Assembly: GCF_015291745.1 (NCBI RefSeq)
Contig: NZ_CP030059.1
Span: 2,073,501 to 2,137,500 of the forward strand
Direction: 5' to 3'
Length of the DNA stretch: 64,000 nucleotides
Origin: Bradyrhizobium sp. CCBAU 53351
Lineage (GTDB): Bacteria; Pseudomonadota; Alphaproteobacteria; Rhizobiales; Xanthobacteraceae
Shown here: one piece after another, positions 50,383 through 59,368 of the stretch
Numbering within the stretch: position 1 is the stretch's first letter
Layout: each line of letters starts with the position of its first letter
Translations under genes and position numbers: made by a program
Notes under the pieces: generated by a model
The model's input: the letters and a program-made list of their open reading frames with translations, nothing else
What the model was told of the DNA's origin: nothing
The model's database searches: none

Positions 50383-52116
50383 ATGATGCCGACACATGAG
50401 ACCTACGATGTCATCGTCATCGGCGCCGGTGCCGGTGGCATGACGGCGGCGGCCGTTGCCGCGGCCGAAGGTCTGCACGTGCTGGTGATCGAGAAGACCG
50501 CCTTTGTCGGCGGCACCACGGCCTGGTCCGAGGGCATGGTCTGGATCCCCGCCAACGCCAAGATGAAGGAGGCGGGGCTCTCGGACACGATCGCCGATGC
50601 CGTCCAATATCTGTCGAGCACGGTGCCTGAAACCGCCAATGCCGGCCTGCGCGCCGCCTTCCTCACGCGCGGGGCCGAGGCGATCGCCTGGCTCGAAGCC
50701 AACACGGAAGTTCGTCTCCAGTCGGTGAAGGCCTGTCCGGACTATTATCCGGAACGCCTGGGCGCCACATCAGGCGGCCGCGTGCTGGAGCCGGCTGCGT
50801 TCGACGGAACGGGGCTGGGCAGAGCTTTTGCGCGATTGCGGCCACCGCTGCCGGAGTTCACGCTGTTCGGTGGCATGATGGTCAATCGCCCCGATAGTCA
50901 GCATTTGCACAGGGTTGGAAGATCGCTGCGCTCGACCATGCGCGCGGCGCGGCTCGTCTCGGCCTATGCACTGCAGCGGCTGCGAAGCCGGCGTGGCACG
51001 ACGCTGCATCTCGGCAACGCGCTTGCCGCCCAGTTATACGCCTCGCTGCTGGCGCGGCAGGTTGAAGTTCTCTTCAGCGCCGACGTCGAGGCTCTCTCGA
51101 TGCAGGGTGATCGCGTCAGCGGCGTGGTGATCCGCCATGGCTCCCGCGACCGGCCGATCGCGGCGCGCCGCGGCGTGGTGCTGGCGACCGGCGGCTTTTC
51201 GCACGACGCCGTGTTGCGCAAGCGTTATTTTCCGGCGGCGGCTGGATTTGTCTCGGTGGCCCACACCTCCAGCACCGGCGACGGGCTGCGGCTTGCGGCA
51301 GCGACAGGTGCGGCGCTCAATACGGACGCGACCAGCCCGGCCCATTGGGTGCCGGCCTCGCTGTTTCGCCGCGCCGACGGCAGCCGCGGCGTGTTCCCGC
51401 ACACCGTAGCCGACCGCGCCAAGCCGGGGGTGATCGCCGTCAACGCCGCGGGCCGGCGCTTCGTCAACGAGGCGCTGTCGTACCATGAATTCGTGCTCGG
51501 CATGCTGCGTGATGGCAATGGCGAGCCGGACCGGCCGTTCCATTTGATCTGCGACCGCGCGTTCCTCTGGACCTATGGCCTTGGCCGCATCAAGCCGTTC
51601 ACGCGCAGCTATCGGCGTTATGTGGCGAGCGGCGAGTTGATCGAGGCGCCTGATATCGCACAGCTCGCAGGCAAGATCGGCGTCAAGCCCTCCGTGCTCG
51701 CGGCGACGCTGGCGAGCTACAACGAAGGGGCAAAGGAGGGCCGTGACCCCGAGTTCGGCCGCGGCAGCACCATCTATCAACGCCACCTCGGCGACATCAG
51801 CCACAAGCCCAATCCCTGCGTCGCGCCGATCACGCGGGGGCCGTTCTTCGCGATGCGGATCTATCCGGCCGATCTCGGCACGGCGATCGGCCTGAAGGTA
51901 GACGCGCAGGCCCGCGTGCTGCGCGCGGACGGCACGCCGATCGCCGGCCTCTATGCCTGCGGCAACGACATGGGCTCGATCATGAACGGGAATTGTCCGG
52001 GGCCGGGGATCACGCTCGGGCCGGCGCTGACGTTCGGGTACATCGCTGGGCGGCATCTGGCGGAGGGGGCGATGACGTTTGCGACAACGCCCGCCGTCGC
52101 CACGACTTCAGTCTAG
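50383..52116 (+). CDS. FAD-binding dehydrogenase of the 3-ketosteroid dehydrogenase/fumarate reductase flavoprotein family
   Basis: A 577-residue flavoprotein with N-terminal V-I-V-I-G-A-G-A-G-G-M-T-A-A, the G-G-T-T-A-W-S-E-G-M-V-W-I-P segment typical of KstD-like proteins, and A-T-G-G-F-S-H-D. C-terminal G-L-Y-A-C-G-N-D-M-G-S-I-M-N-G-N-C-P-G-P-G-I-T-L-G-P-A closes the FAD fold. Substrates in the family include ketosteroids and short unsaturated acids; which applies here is unknown and no steroid genes are nearby. ATG 50383 or 50386 both fit. Confidence 0.83.
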   Translation: MMPTHETYDVIVIGAGAGGMTAAAVAAAEGLHVLVIEKTAFVGGTTAWSEGMVWIPANAKMKEAGLSDTIADAVQYLSSTVPETANAGLRAAFLTRGAEAIAWLEANTEVRLQSVKACPDYYPERLGATSGGRVLEPAAFDGTGLGRAFARLRPPLPEFTLFGGMMVNRPDSQHLHRVGRSLRSTMRAARLVSAYALQRLRSRRGTTLHLGNALAAQLYASLLARQVEVLFSADVEALSMQGDRVSGVVIRHGSRDRPIAARRGVVLATGGFSHDAVLRKRYFPAAAGFVSVAHTSSTGDGLRLAAATGAALNTDATSPAHWVPASLFRRADGSRGVFPHTVADRAKPGVIAVNAAGRRFVNEALSYHEFVLGMLRDGNGEPDRPFHLICDRAFLWTYGLGRIKPFTRSYRRYVASGELIEAPDIAQLAGKIGVKPSVLAATLASYNEGAKEGRDPEFGRGSTIYQRHLGDISHKPNPCVAPITRGPFFAMRIYPADLGTAIGLKVDAQARVLRADGTPIAGLYACGNDMGSIMNGNCPGPGITLGPALTFGYIAGRHLAEGAMTFATTPAVATTSV

Positions 52117-52130
52117 CCATCCCCACCGCT

Positions 52131-52230
52131 GTCATGCCTCGCGAAAGCGGGGCATCCAGTACGCCGCGGCCTATCGGTCAAATCACAACCGTCTCGGAGT
52201 ACTGGATCGCCCGCCTTCGCGGGCGATGAC
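52131..52230. repeat. Palindromic intergenic repeat, family B
   Basis: Imperfect 32-nt inverted arms begin GTCATGCCTCGCGAAAGCGG on the left and complement GCGGGCGATGAC at the right end; the inner ATCCAGTAC/GTACTGGAT match is perfect. With the adjacent family C element it fills the gap between convergent genes ending at 52116 and 52376. Confidence 0.65.
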
Positions 52231-52263
52231 ACTGAGTGTGTGACGAGCGCGTCCTACGACCCC

Positions 52264-52351
52264 CGTCATTGCGAGCGCAGCGAAGCAATCCAGGAATCTC
52301 TCCGCGGAGGCAGTCTGGATTGCTTCGTCGCAAGGGCTCCTCGCAATGACG
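52264..52351. repeat. Palindromic intergenic repeat, family C (CGTCATTGCGAGC type)
   Basis: CGTCATTGCGAGCGCAGCGA with AAGCAATCCAG faces CTGGATTGCTTCGTCG and CTCGCAATGACG, giving an 88-nt imperfect hairpin. This repeat type is familiar from many alphaproteobacterial genomes. It lies 33 nt from family B, so two unrelated palindromes share one convergent gap. Confidence 0.7.
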
Positions 52352-52375
52352 CGGAGGGAGCGCGGGCTCTGAAGG

Positions 52376-55300
52376 TTACTCCGCCGCCGCGGCAAAGCGG
52401 CTGTTCTCCAGCTCCGCTTCCAGGCGCGCCGTCTCGGCCGCCGCCAGTTTGACGTTGGCTTCCTTGACGTGGCCAAAGCCGCGGATCGTCTCGGGCACGC
52501 GCGAAAGCCGCGTCAGCAGCGGGATCTGCCCGGCCTTCAGCCCGACGATCCGCCGGTCGATCATCGCCAGATAATCTTCGACCAGCTTGCGCTCGGTCCG
52601 GCGCTCGTCGGTGCGGCCGAACGGATCGAACGCGCTGCCGCGCAGGAATTTCAGGCTGGCGAGAACGCGGAAGGCGTGGAGCATCCAGCCGCCGAACTCC
52701 TGCTTCTGAAGCCGGCCCGTCACCTTGTCGCGCTTGGCAAAGATCGGCGGTGCGAGATGGTATTTCAGCGTGAAATCGCCATCGAACTTTTCCGACACCT
52801 TCTTCGCGAAGCTGCCGTCGGTGTAGAGCCGCGCGACCTCGTACTCGTCCTTGTAGGACATCAGCTTGAACAGGTTCTTGGCGACCGCCTCGGTCAGCTC
52901 CGTGGACGCCGGCGAGGCGGCATTCTCAGCCTTGCGCACCCTGGCGACCTCAGCGAGATAGCGGTCGGCATAGGCCTTGTCCTGATAGGAGGTCAGGAAT
53001 TCGGCGCGCGTCGCGATGATGTCGTCGAGCGACTTGGTCGGCGCGGCGGCGCGGTTCTTGAACTGCAGCACGCTGCGCACCCGCGACATGTCATGGGCTG
53101 CGAGACGGCCCCAGGTGAAGGCGAGCTTGTTCATCTCGATCGCGGCGCCATTGATCTCGATGGCGCGCAGCAGGGCCTCCAACGACAGCGGGATCGCGCC
53201 CTTCTGGAAGGCGAAGCCGAGCATGAAGGGGTTGGTCGCGATGCTGTCGCCCATCAGCGCCGCGGCGATGCCTGTCGCATCGATGATGTCGAGGTTCGTG
53301 TCGCCGACGGCGTCACGCAGCACGGTCTGCATCGTGCCCATCTCGAAATCGAGGTCGGGGTTTTGCACGAAGCTCGCGGTCGGCTGCAGATCGGCGTTGA
53401 CAAAGGCCTTGGTCACGCCGCGTTCGGCGCGGCTGAGCGCGGCGGGACCTGCCGAGACGATCATGTCGCAGCCGAGGATGACGTCGGCACCGCCCGTGGT
53501 GATGCGGACTGCCGAAATATCTTCCGGCTTCGGGGCGATGCGAACATGGCTCATCACCGCGCCGTTCTTCTGCGACAGGCCCGTGAAATCGAGCGCCGAG
53601 CAGCCGCGGCCATCGACATGGGCGGCCATGCCGAGCACTGCGCCGATGGTGATGACGCCGGTGCCGCCGATGCCGGTGACGAGGATGTTGTAGGGGCCGT
53701 CGAGCTCGCGCGCCGGCGGCAGCGGCAAATCGGCGAACAGCTGGCCGGAATCCACCGCCGACGTCTTCATGCGCTTCAGGCTGCCGCCATGCACGGTCAC
53801 GAAGCTGGGGCAAAAGCCTTCGACGCAGGAGAAGTCCTTGTTGCAATTCGACTGGTCGATCTGGCGCTTGCGGCCGAACTCGGTCTCCAGCGGTTGCACC
53901 GAGACGCAGTTGGAGGCCTGCGAGCAATCGCCGCAGCCTTCGCAGACCAGTTCGTTGATGAAGGCGCGTTTGGCAGGATCCGGATAGAGCCCGCGCTTGC
54001 GGCGGCGGCGCTTCTCGGCGGCGCAGGTCTGGTCGTAGATCAGGACCGTGAGGCCCTTGATGTCGCGCAGCTCGCGCTGCACGGCATCGAGCTCGCGGCG
54101 ATGATGGATGGTCGCGCCTTGCGGGAAGTAATTGCCTTGCGGATACTTGGCGGGATCGTCGGAGACGATCGCGAGCCGCTTGACGCCTTCGGCCCAGACC
54201 TGGTGTGCGATCTGCGCGACATTGAAGGCGCCTTCCGCCGGCTGACCGCCGGTCATGGCAACGGCGTCGTTGTAGAGGATCTTGTAGGTGATGTTGATGC
54301 CGGCGGCCGATGCCGCGCGCAACGCCAGCAAGCCCGAATGGGTGTAGGTGCCGTCGCCCAGGTTCTGGAAGATGTGCGTCTCGCTGGTGAAGGGCGACTG
54401 GCCGATCCAGTTCACGCCCTCGGCGCCCATATGCGAGATCAGATCGGTGCGGCGGGTCGGCATGCTCAGCGCCATGCCGTGGCAGCCGATGCCGGCCATG
54501 GCGCGGCTGCCTTCGGGCACGCGCGTCGAGGTGTTGTGCGGGCAGCCCGAGCAGAAGAACGGCGTGCGGGCGAGCTTGATCTGCGTGCTTGCGGCGACCG
54601 GATTGTCGAAGGCCTCGAGCCGGGCAAGGCGCTGCTCCAGCACCGGGCTGTGATGGCCGAGCTTGCGCAGGCGCGCCACCAATGCGCCCGCGACGATGGT
54701 CGGCGTCAGCTCGCCCTCACTCGGCAGCAGCGGCGCGCCGCGCTCGTCGCGCTTGCCTGTGACGGTCGGGCGCTTTGAGGCGTCGATATTGTAGAGTATT
54801 CGCATCAGCTGGTCTTCGATGAAGCCGCGCTTCTCCTCGACCACGAGCACGTCCTGCAGGCCTTCCGCAAAACGCTTGGCGCCGCTTTCCTCCAAGGGCC
54901 AGGTCAGCGCGACCTTGTAGATGCGAAGGCCGAGATCCTGCGCGTCCTTGTCGGTGATGCCCAAATCGGCCAGCGCCTGCCGCAGATCGAGATAGGCCTT
55001 GCCGGTCGCGACGATACCGAGCCGCGCGGGTTTGGAATCGAGCACGATGCGGTCGAGCTGGTTGGCGCGGGCAAAGGCCTGCACGGCCGCCATCTTCGGC
55101 CCGAACAGGCGCTTCTCCGCTTCGAGCGGCGGATCGGGCCAGCGGATGTTGAGGCCGCCGGGCGGCATTTCGAAATCATCAGGAAGGACAATTTTGATAC
55201 GCTCGGGATCGCTGTCGATCGACGCAGAGCTCTCGACGGTCTCGCTGATCGCCTTGAAGCCAACCCAGCAGCCGGAGAAGCGCGACAGCGCAAAACCGTA

Positions 55301-55852
55301 CAGGCCGAGATCGAGATAGTCCTGCAGCGTTGCGGGATTGATCACGGGGATCATTGCCGCCGCGAACACCTGCTCGCTCTGATGCGCCAGCGTCGAGGAC
55401 TGGCAGCCATGGTCGTCACCGGCGAGCGCGAGCACGCCGCCGTTGAGCGCGGTGCCGGCCGCATTGGCGTGCTTGAGCGCATCGACCGAGCGGTCCACAC
55501 CCGGGCCTTTGCCGTACCAGATGCCGAACACGCCATCGACCTTGGCGCCGGGAAACAGGCCGACCTGCTGGCTGCCCCAGACCGCGGTTGCCGCCAGGTC
55601 CTCGTTCAGTCCGGGGACGAAGGCGATGTCGTGCTGCTGGAGATGCGACTTCGCGCGCCACAGCGCGTGGTCGTACATGCCGAGCGGGGAGCCGCGATAG
55701 CCGGAGACGAAGCCGCCAGTGCTCAGCCCCTGGAGCCGGTCGCGTTCGCGCTGCAGCATGGGCAGGCGGACCAGGGCCTGTGTGCCGGACAGGAAGATCC
55801 GCTTCGATTCGAGCCGGTATTTGTCGTCCAGCTCGACCTGCAACAGCGTCAT
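52376..55852 (-). CDS. Indolepyruvate ferredoxin oxidoreductase, fused alpha/beta form
   Basis: A 1158-residue 2-oxoacid:acceptor oxidoreductase combining both halves of the archaeal IorAB. The N-terminal part has G-F-V-S-G-Y-R-G-S-P-L-G and a thiamine-diphosphate region (M-A-G-I-G-C-H-G, N-L-G-D-G-T-Y-T-H-S-G). The central cysteine-rich segment (V-C-E-G-C-G-D-C-S, then N-C-V-S, S-N-C, F-S-C, F-C) binds an Fe-S cluster. The gamma-type domain begins V-T-G-I-G-G-T-G-V-I-T-I-G. It decarboxylates aryl pyruvates to aryl acetyl-CoA, a route parallel to the HPPD pathway elsewhere in the window. It diverges from the hotdog-protein gene. Confidence 0.9.
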   Translation of the reverse strand: MTLLQVELDDKYRLESKRIFLSGTQALVRLPMLQRERDRLQGLSTGGFVSGYRGSPLGMYDHALWRAKSHLQQHDIAFVPGLNEDLAATAVWGSQQVGLFPGAKVDGVFGIWYGKGPGVDRSVDALKHANAAGTALNGGVLALAGDDHGCQSSTLAHQSEQVFAAAMIPVINPATLQDYLDLGLYGFALSRFSGCWVGFKAISETVESSASIDSDPERIKIVLPDDFEMPPGGLNIRWPDPPLEAEKRLFGPKMAAVQAFARANQLDRIVLDSKPARLGIVATGKAYLDLRQALADLGITDKDAQDLGLRIYKVALTWPLEESGAKRFAEGLQDVLVVEEKRGFIEDQLMRILYNIDASKRPTVTGKRDERGAPLLPSEGELTPTIVAGALVARLRKLGHHSPVLEQRLARLEAFDNPVAASTQIKLARTPFFCSGCPHNTSTRVPEGSRAMAGIGCHGMALSMPTRRTDLISHMGAEGVNWIGQSPFTSETHIFQNLGDGTYTHSGLLALRAASAAGINITYKILYNDAVAMTGGQPAEGAFNVAQIAHQVWAEGVKRLAIVSDDPAKYPQGNYFPQGATIHHRRELDAVQRELRDIKGLTVLIYDQTCAAEKRRRRKRGLYPDPAKRAFINELVCEGCGDCSQASNCVSVQPLETEFGRKRQIDQSNCNKDFSCVEGFCPSFVTVHGGSLKRMKTSAVDSGQLFADLPLPPARELDGPYNILVTGIGGTGVITIGAVLGMAAHVDGRGCSALDFTGLSQKNGAVMSHVRIAPKPEDISAVRITTGGADVILGCDMIVSAGPAALSRAERGVTKAFVNADLQPTASFVQNPDLDFEMGTMQTVLRDAVGDTNLDIIDATGIAAALMGDSIATNPFMLGFAFQKGAIPLSLEALLRAIEINGAAIEMNKLAFTWGRLAAHDMSRVRSVLQFKNRAAAPTKSLDDIIATRAEFLTSYQDKAYADRYLAEVARVRKAENAASPASTELTEAVAKNLFKLMSYKDEYEVARLYTDGSFAKKVSEKFDGDFTLKYHLAPPIFAKRDKVTGRLQKQEFGGWMLHAFRVLASLKFLRGSAFDPFGRTDERRTERKLVEDYLAMIDRRIVGLKAGQIPLLTRLSRVPETIRGFGHVKEANVKLAAAETARLEAELENSRFAAAAE

Positions 55853-56017
55853 TTCAAGGTCCTTGTTGTCCTGGTCCGGGAGGGATTTTGCGCCGCGGGA
55901 GGCTTGCGGCTTTGCGAAGCGGAAGATACCCAGTCAAGAGCATGGGCCGGCGAAGTCAATATCGCTGGCCGCATCCGTGGCGCTCCTGCTCGTCATGGCT
56001 TGCTGGCGGAGGACATC

Positions 56018-56965
56018 ATGGCTGCAAACGCATTCGACACTCAAATCACCGAGACGACCGAGGCCCTGGTCGGCCCATGGCGCCAGCCGCGTCAGATGCT
56101 GCAGGCCCAAACTTACGACGCGCATGCCTCGATCCACGACGACGCCACCGCGCAGAAGCTCGGCTTCAAGGGCGGCACCATCGAGGGTCCCACGCATTTC
56201 AGCCAGTTTGCGCCGCTCGGCGCGCGTCTGTGGGGCCGCGCCTGGTTCGAGACCGGATGTCTGTCCGCGCATTATCGCAGCGTCTGCTATGAGGGCGAGG
56301 AGGTGCAGGCAATCCTGTCGAAGCCGTTGCCCGGCAACAGTCAGTGCCAGGTCCAGATGGTCAAGCACGACGGCACGGAGGTGCTGCGCGGCACGGCGTC
56401 CGTCGGTGAACCCCATGCAGCGACGGCACTGGAGGCCCGCCTTGCCGAGCTCAAACCGCTGGCCGATCCCGTGATCCTGCGCGACGTGCGGGTCGGCGTG
56501 ACCGGCAAGCGGCAGACGGTACGGATGGCGTTCGACCAGATCATGGGCGACCTCTATCCGTTCTCCCTCAGGCAGAAGCTCGCGGTCATCACCGAGAGTT
56601 CGCCTTATTATTCCGGCGCCGACAATCCGTGGGGCAGGGCCATCATCCCCATGGAGATGCTGAGCGTGCTGTTCCAGTATCGCTCCAAGGACGATCCATT
56701 GCCGGCCAAGGGACCGGCCGTCGGCCTGTTCGCCGACCAGCAGATCCGCCTGGTGAAGGGGCCGCTCTTCGAGGGCGAGGAGTACCAGGTCGAGCGCGAG
56801 GTGGTTGCGCTCTCCGGCAGCCGCCGCACCGAAAGCGCCTGGGCCAGGACCAGCGTGTTCGACAAGACGAACACGCTGGTTGCGACCATGCTGTTGAACA
56901 TGGCGACGCTGAAGGATTCTTACGCGCCGTACGAGGAAGAGTATCGGCTGCTATACGGCGCGTAG
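56018..56965 (+). CDS. Double-hotdog (MaoC-like) protein of unknown substrate
   Basis: A 315-residue protein with two hotdog-like halves. The first has G-F-K-G-G-T-I-E-G-P-T-H-F and Y-R-S-V-C-Y-E-G-E-E-V. The second begins near 165 and includes G-P-L-F-E-G-E-E-Y-Q-V-E-R-E. The pattern resembles MaoC-type enoyl-CoA hydratases, but the classical D-x4-H hydratase motif is not obvious. ATG 56018 follows GGCGGAGG at ideal spacing. It diverges from the indolepyruvate oxidoreductase; a joint role in aryl-CoA metabolism is speculation. Confidence 0.68.
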   Translation: MAANAFDTQITETTEALVGPWRQPRQMLQAQTYDAHASIHDDATAQKLGFKGGTIEGPTHFSQFAPLGARLWGRAWFETGCLSAHYRSVCYEGEEVQAILSKPLPGNSQCQVQMVKHDGTEVLRGTASVGEPHAATALEARLAELKPLADPVILRDVRVGVTGKRQTVRMAFDQIMGDLYPFSLRQKLAVITESSPYYSGADNPWGRAIIPMEMLSVLFQYRSKDDPLPAKGPAVGLFADQQIRLVKGPLFEGEEYQVEREVVALSGSRRTESAWARTSVFDKTNTLVATMLLNMATLKDSYAPYEEEYRLLYGA

Positions 56966-56976
56966 GCCAGGCGACG

Positions 56977-58257
56977 TCAGAGCTGTTCGTATGACCGCAT
57001 GCGCGCCATCCCGCCCCATTGCTCGAAGATGGGCTGTGCCGTCGCATTGATCTCCGCAATCGACATTCCTCGGCCCACGCCCGAACCGGCGAACACCGTC
57101 CAGATCACGTCTCGCGTTCCGAGGCCGCCCCGCTTGGGATCGGCATTGATGCCGAGGCTGGAAGCCAGCGCGATCGAGCCTTCGCCGATCTTGTCGGCCG
57201 GGCCCGTCTCGGCAAACTGACAGAAGCAGAGCTTGCCGTTCAGCTTGTTGTAGGCGACTCCAAGGTCGCCGAGCCGCAGCACTTTCGCCGAGGTGAAGTG
57301 CCGGAAGCGGCCGCCGGGCAGGACGACGAACGGAATGGTGCTCGCATCGATGTAGTGGCTGGGCCGATCGGCAGGGAAACCGGGGTTGGTCAGCGATGTC
57401 GTTGCGACATAATAGCCGGGCGCCGGATCCGCATTGTCCTGAACCCTGGGAACGCCGTGCGCATCGGTCACGAGCGCCCACCAGTTTCCGGGCCGTCCAG
57501 CGTTCGCGAGGAAATCGAGCGCGATGGCGTTGTTCTGGTGATAGGCCTTCGGCGCCCCGTCTGCGTCGACCGCGAAGCGGCCGCGGAAGACGGCCGCGCA
57601 GACATCGGTCGTCTCGTAGACCTGCCAACCCTCGGGAGCGCTATAGGCGAGCCGGATGGGGTCGTGCGCCGGCGCGACCCCCAGCATTTCGGCACCAAAA
57701 TTGGCGACGGCAGGCGCGCCGCCGAAGCGTTCGCGCATGGTTTGATCGATCTGCGGCCATGTCAGACCGGACGAGATCGGATTGTCGTCGGACCGTAGTT
57801 GAACATGCGGCGCATCCTTGAACCGCGGCCAGAGCAGGCCTGCGGTCAGACCGAGCCGCTTCGCTTCCTGGGCGTAGACCTGATAGCCGTTGATGCCGTT
57901 GATCTTCCTGGTCGTGGACCATTCGGCTCTTCCCTCGACCTCCCAGAAGCAGTCGACGGCCTCGCCCCATTGATGCCAGCTGTTCCCCGGAAGGACCTTG
58001 GTCACCTCGTCTCCGTTCTGGGGGCCGACCGACTGCAGCACGTCCGCAAGATACGACGCGCCGTTTTGCCGAAGCGTCGCGATCGCATTGTTGATCTCGA
58101 TGATCGAACGCGATTGCCGCCAGTAGCGCGCCTGCTGCGCCGGCGTCCTGACGCTTTCGGTCGGCACCATGGTGACGCCGTTTGCCGCACAGGCTTGAAG
58201 CAACTCGCTGACCAGCGAGCGGAATTCCGGGACGAGGTCGCCCAGTGAAATGGCCAT
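56977..58257 (-). CDS. Fusion of an M15-like peptidase domain and a GH75 chitosanase-like domain
   Basis: A 426-residue protein without a signal peptide. Residues ~1-170 resemble M15/endolysin D,D-peptidases: S-V-R-T-P-A-Q-Q-A-R-Y-W, then metal-type motif S-W-H-Q-W-G-E-A-V-D-C-F-W and a later P-H-V-Q-L. Residues ~200-425 resemble the fungal-type chitosanase family GH75: H-Q-N-N-A-I-A-L-D-F-L, P-G-Y-Y-V-A-T-T-S-L, D-L-G-V-A-Y-N, F-A-E-T-G-P-A-D-K-I-G-E-G-S-I. Two cell-wall-type activities in one chain without export signal suggest a phage-derived or secretion-system-delivered enzyme. ATG 58257 follows TGGAG. Confidence 0.7.
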   Translation of the reverse strand: MAISLGDLVPEFRSLVSELLQACAANGVTMVPTESVRTPAQQARYWRQSRSIIEINNAIATLRQNGASYLADVLQSVGPQNGDEVTKVLPGNSWHQWGEAVDCFWEVEGRAEWSTTRKINGINGYQVYAQEAKRLGLTAGLLWPRFKDAPHVQLRSDDNPISSGLTWPQIDQTMRERFGGAPAVANFGAEMLGVAPAHDPIRLAYSAPEGWQVYETTDVCAAVFRGRFAVDADGAPKAYHQNNAIALDFLANAGRPGNWWALVTDAHGVPRVQDNADPAPGYYVATTSLTNPGFPADRPSHYIDASTIPFVVLPGGRFRHFTSAKVLRLGDLGVAYNKLNGKLCFCQFAETGPADKIGEGSIALASSLGINADPKRGGLGTRDVIWTVFAGSGVGRGMSIAEINATAQPIFEQWGGMARMRSYEQL

Positions 58258-58654
58258 CGGAAAACTCCACAATCAAATGTTGCGCAATGAGAGAATGCTA
58301 CCCGATTTGTCGGCCGGTGCAAGATCGGGTGGGGACGGGACACCCGCCAAGCGGCAGGATGCGCGGCCGGGCCTCGGCTTTATCTAACGCTGACCTGCCG
58401 GGGGAGACGGCGTTGCTGCCGAGACTCGCAGGCGCAGCGTGCCTCGGAATGATGGAGACCAAAGTCGCGCCGCTCATCCTCTAGGCAAATGCACGCCGCA
58501 AAGCCGTCGCACAGGGAATAAGCAGGCACAGGCGTTCTTCCTAACCTTCTGAGCGTGCTTCGAATTCCTCCGCGGCCTGCACGCCGTCGCAATTGTACAC
58601 AATGGCACGCCGCTTGCAGAACTCCTGGCGCAGTTCTCGCGAGGGGCGGGCGTC
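58258..58654. other. Intergenic region between divergent genes, no gene seen
   Basis: The 397 nt separate the M15-GH75 fusion (minus) from the cysteine hydrolase (plus). Small frames on both strands lack ribosome sites and family features. Promoters for both genes must lie here; I cannot assign hexamers with confidence. Confidence 0.4.
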
Positions 58655-59368
58655 ATGCTGGACTTGAGCAAGCCGACATTGGGCGTCATCAGCGCCGAGC
58701 CCGAGCCGATCGCACTCGACTGGTCCGCCACCGCGCTTCTGATTATCGACATGCAGCGCGACTTCATGGAGCCCGGTGGCTTCGGCGAGACGCTGGGCAA
58801 CGACGTCAGCCAGCTGGCGCGCGCGGTGAAGCCGATCGGCGCGGTGCTGGCGGCGGCGCGCGACACCGGCATGCTGGTGATCCACACCCGCGAAGGCCAT
58901 CTGCCCGATCTCTCCGATGCGCCGCCGGCGAAGATCGAGCGCGGCGCGCCGAGTCTTCGCATCGGCGATCCCGGCCCGATGGGCCGCATCCTCATTCGCG
59001 GCGAGGCCGGCCACGACATCATTCCCGCACTTTATCCGCTCGACAGCGAGGTCGTGATCGACAAGCCCGGCAAAGGCGCGTTCTACGCCACTGAGCTCGG
59101 CGACGTCCTGGAGAGATACGGTATCGAAAACCTGCTGGTGTGCGGCGTCACCACCGAAGTGTGCGTCAACACCACGGTGCGCGAGGCTAATGACCGCGGC
59201 TACCGCTGCGTCGTCATGTCGGACGGCTGCGCGTCCTACTTTCCCGAGTTTCACGAGATGGGCCTGAAGATGATCAAGGCCCAAGGCGGCATCTTCGGCT
59301 GGGTCACGGACTCGGCCGCAGTTCTGGAGGCAATGAGGACTTCGACCACATCAGGGGGACGATCATGA
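58655..59368 (+). CDS. Isochorismatase-family cysteine hydrolase, biuret hydrolase-like
   Basis: A 237-residue amidohydrolase. The triad is visible: Asp in L-I-I-D-M-Q-R-D-F (~32), Lys in I-D-K-P-G-K-G-A-F (~142) and Cys in [11 protein letters not shown] (~174). [22 protein letters not shown] and [10 protein letters not shown] closely follow biuret hydrolase and ureidoacrylate-type enzymes rather than nicotinamidase. The coupled permease downstream (ATGA overlap) fits uptake and hydrolysis of a small ureide or heterocyclic nitrogen compound. The substrate is inferred. Confidence 0.8.
   Translation: MLDLSKPTLGVISAEPEPIALDWSATALLIIDMQRDFMEPGGFGETLGNDVSQLARAVKPIGAVLAAARDTGMLVIHTREGHLPDLSDAPPAKIERGAPSLRIGDPGPMGRILIRGEAGHDIIPALYPLDSEVVIDKPGKGAFYATELGDVLERYGIENLLVCGVTTEVCVNTTVREANDRGYRCVVMSDGCASYFPEFHEMGLKMIKAQGGIFGWVTDSAAVLEAMRTSTTSGGRS

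Noticed and set aside
52469..54778. 769-codon plus-strand frame opposite the indolepyruvate oxidoreductase
   Set aside because: It is the GC-rich antisense shadow of a clearly recognisable enzyme and has no domain of its own. Similar long shadows at 4184-5812, 10483-12294, 13481-15313, 43470-44834 and 59479-61002 were rejected for the same reason.
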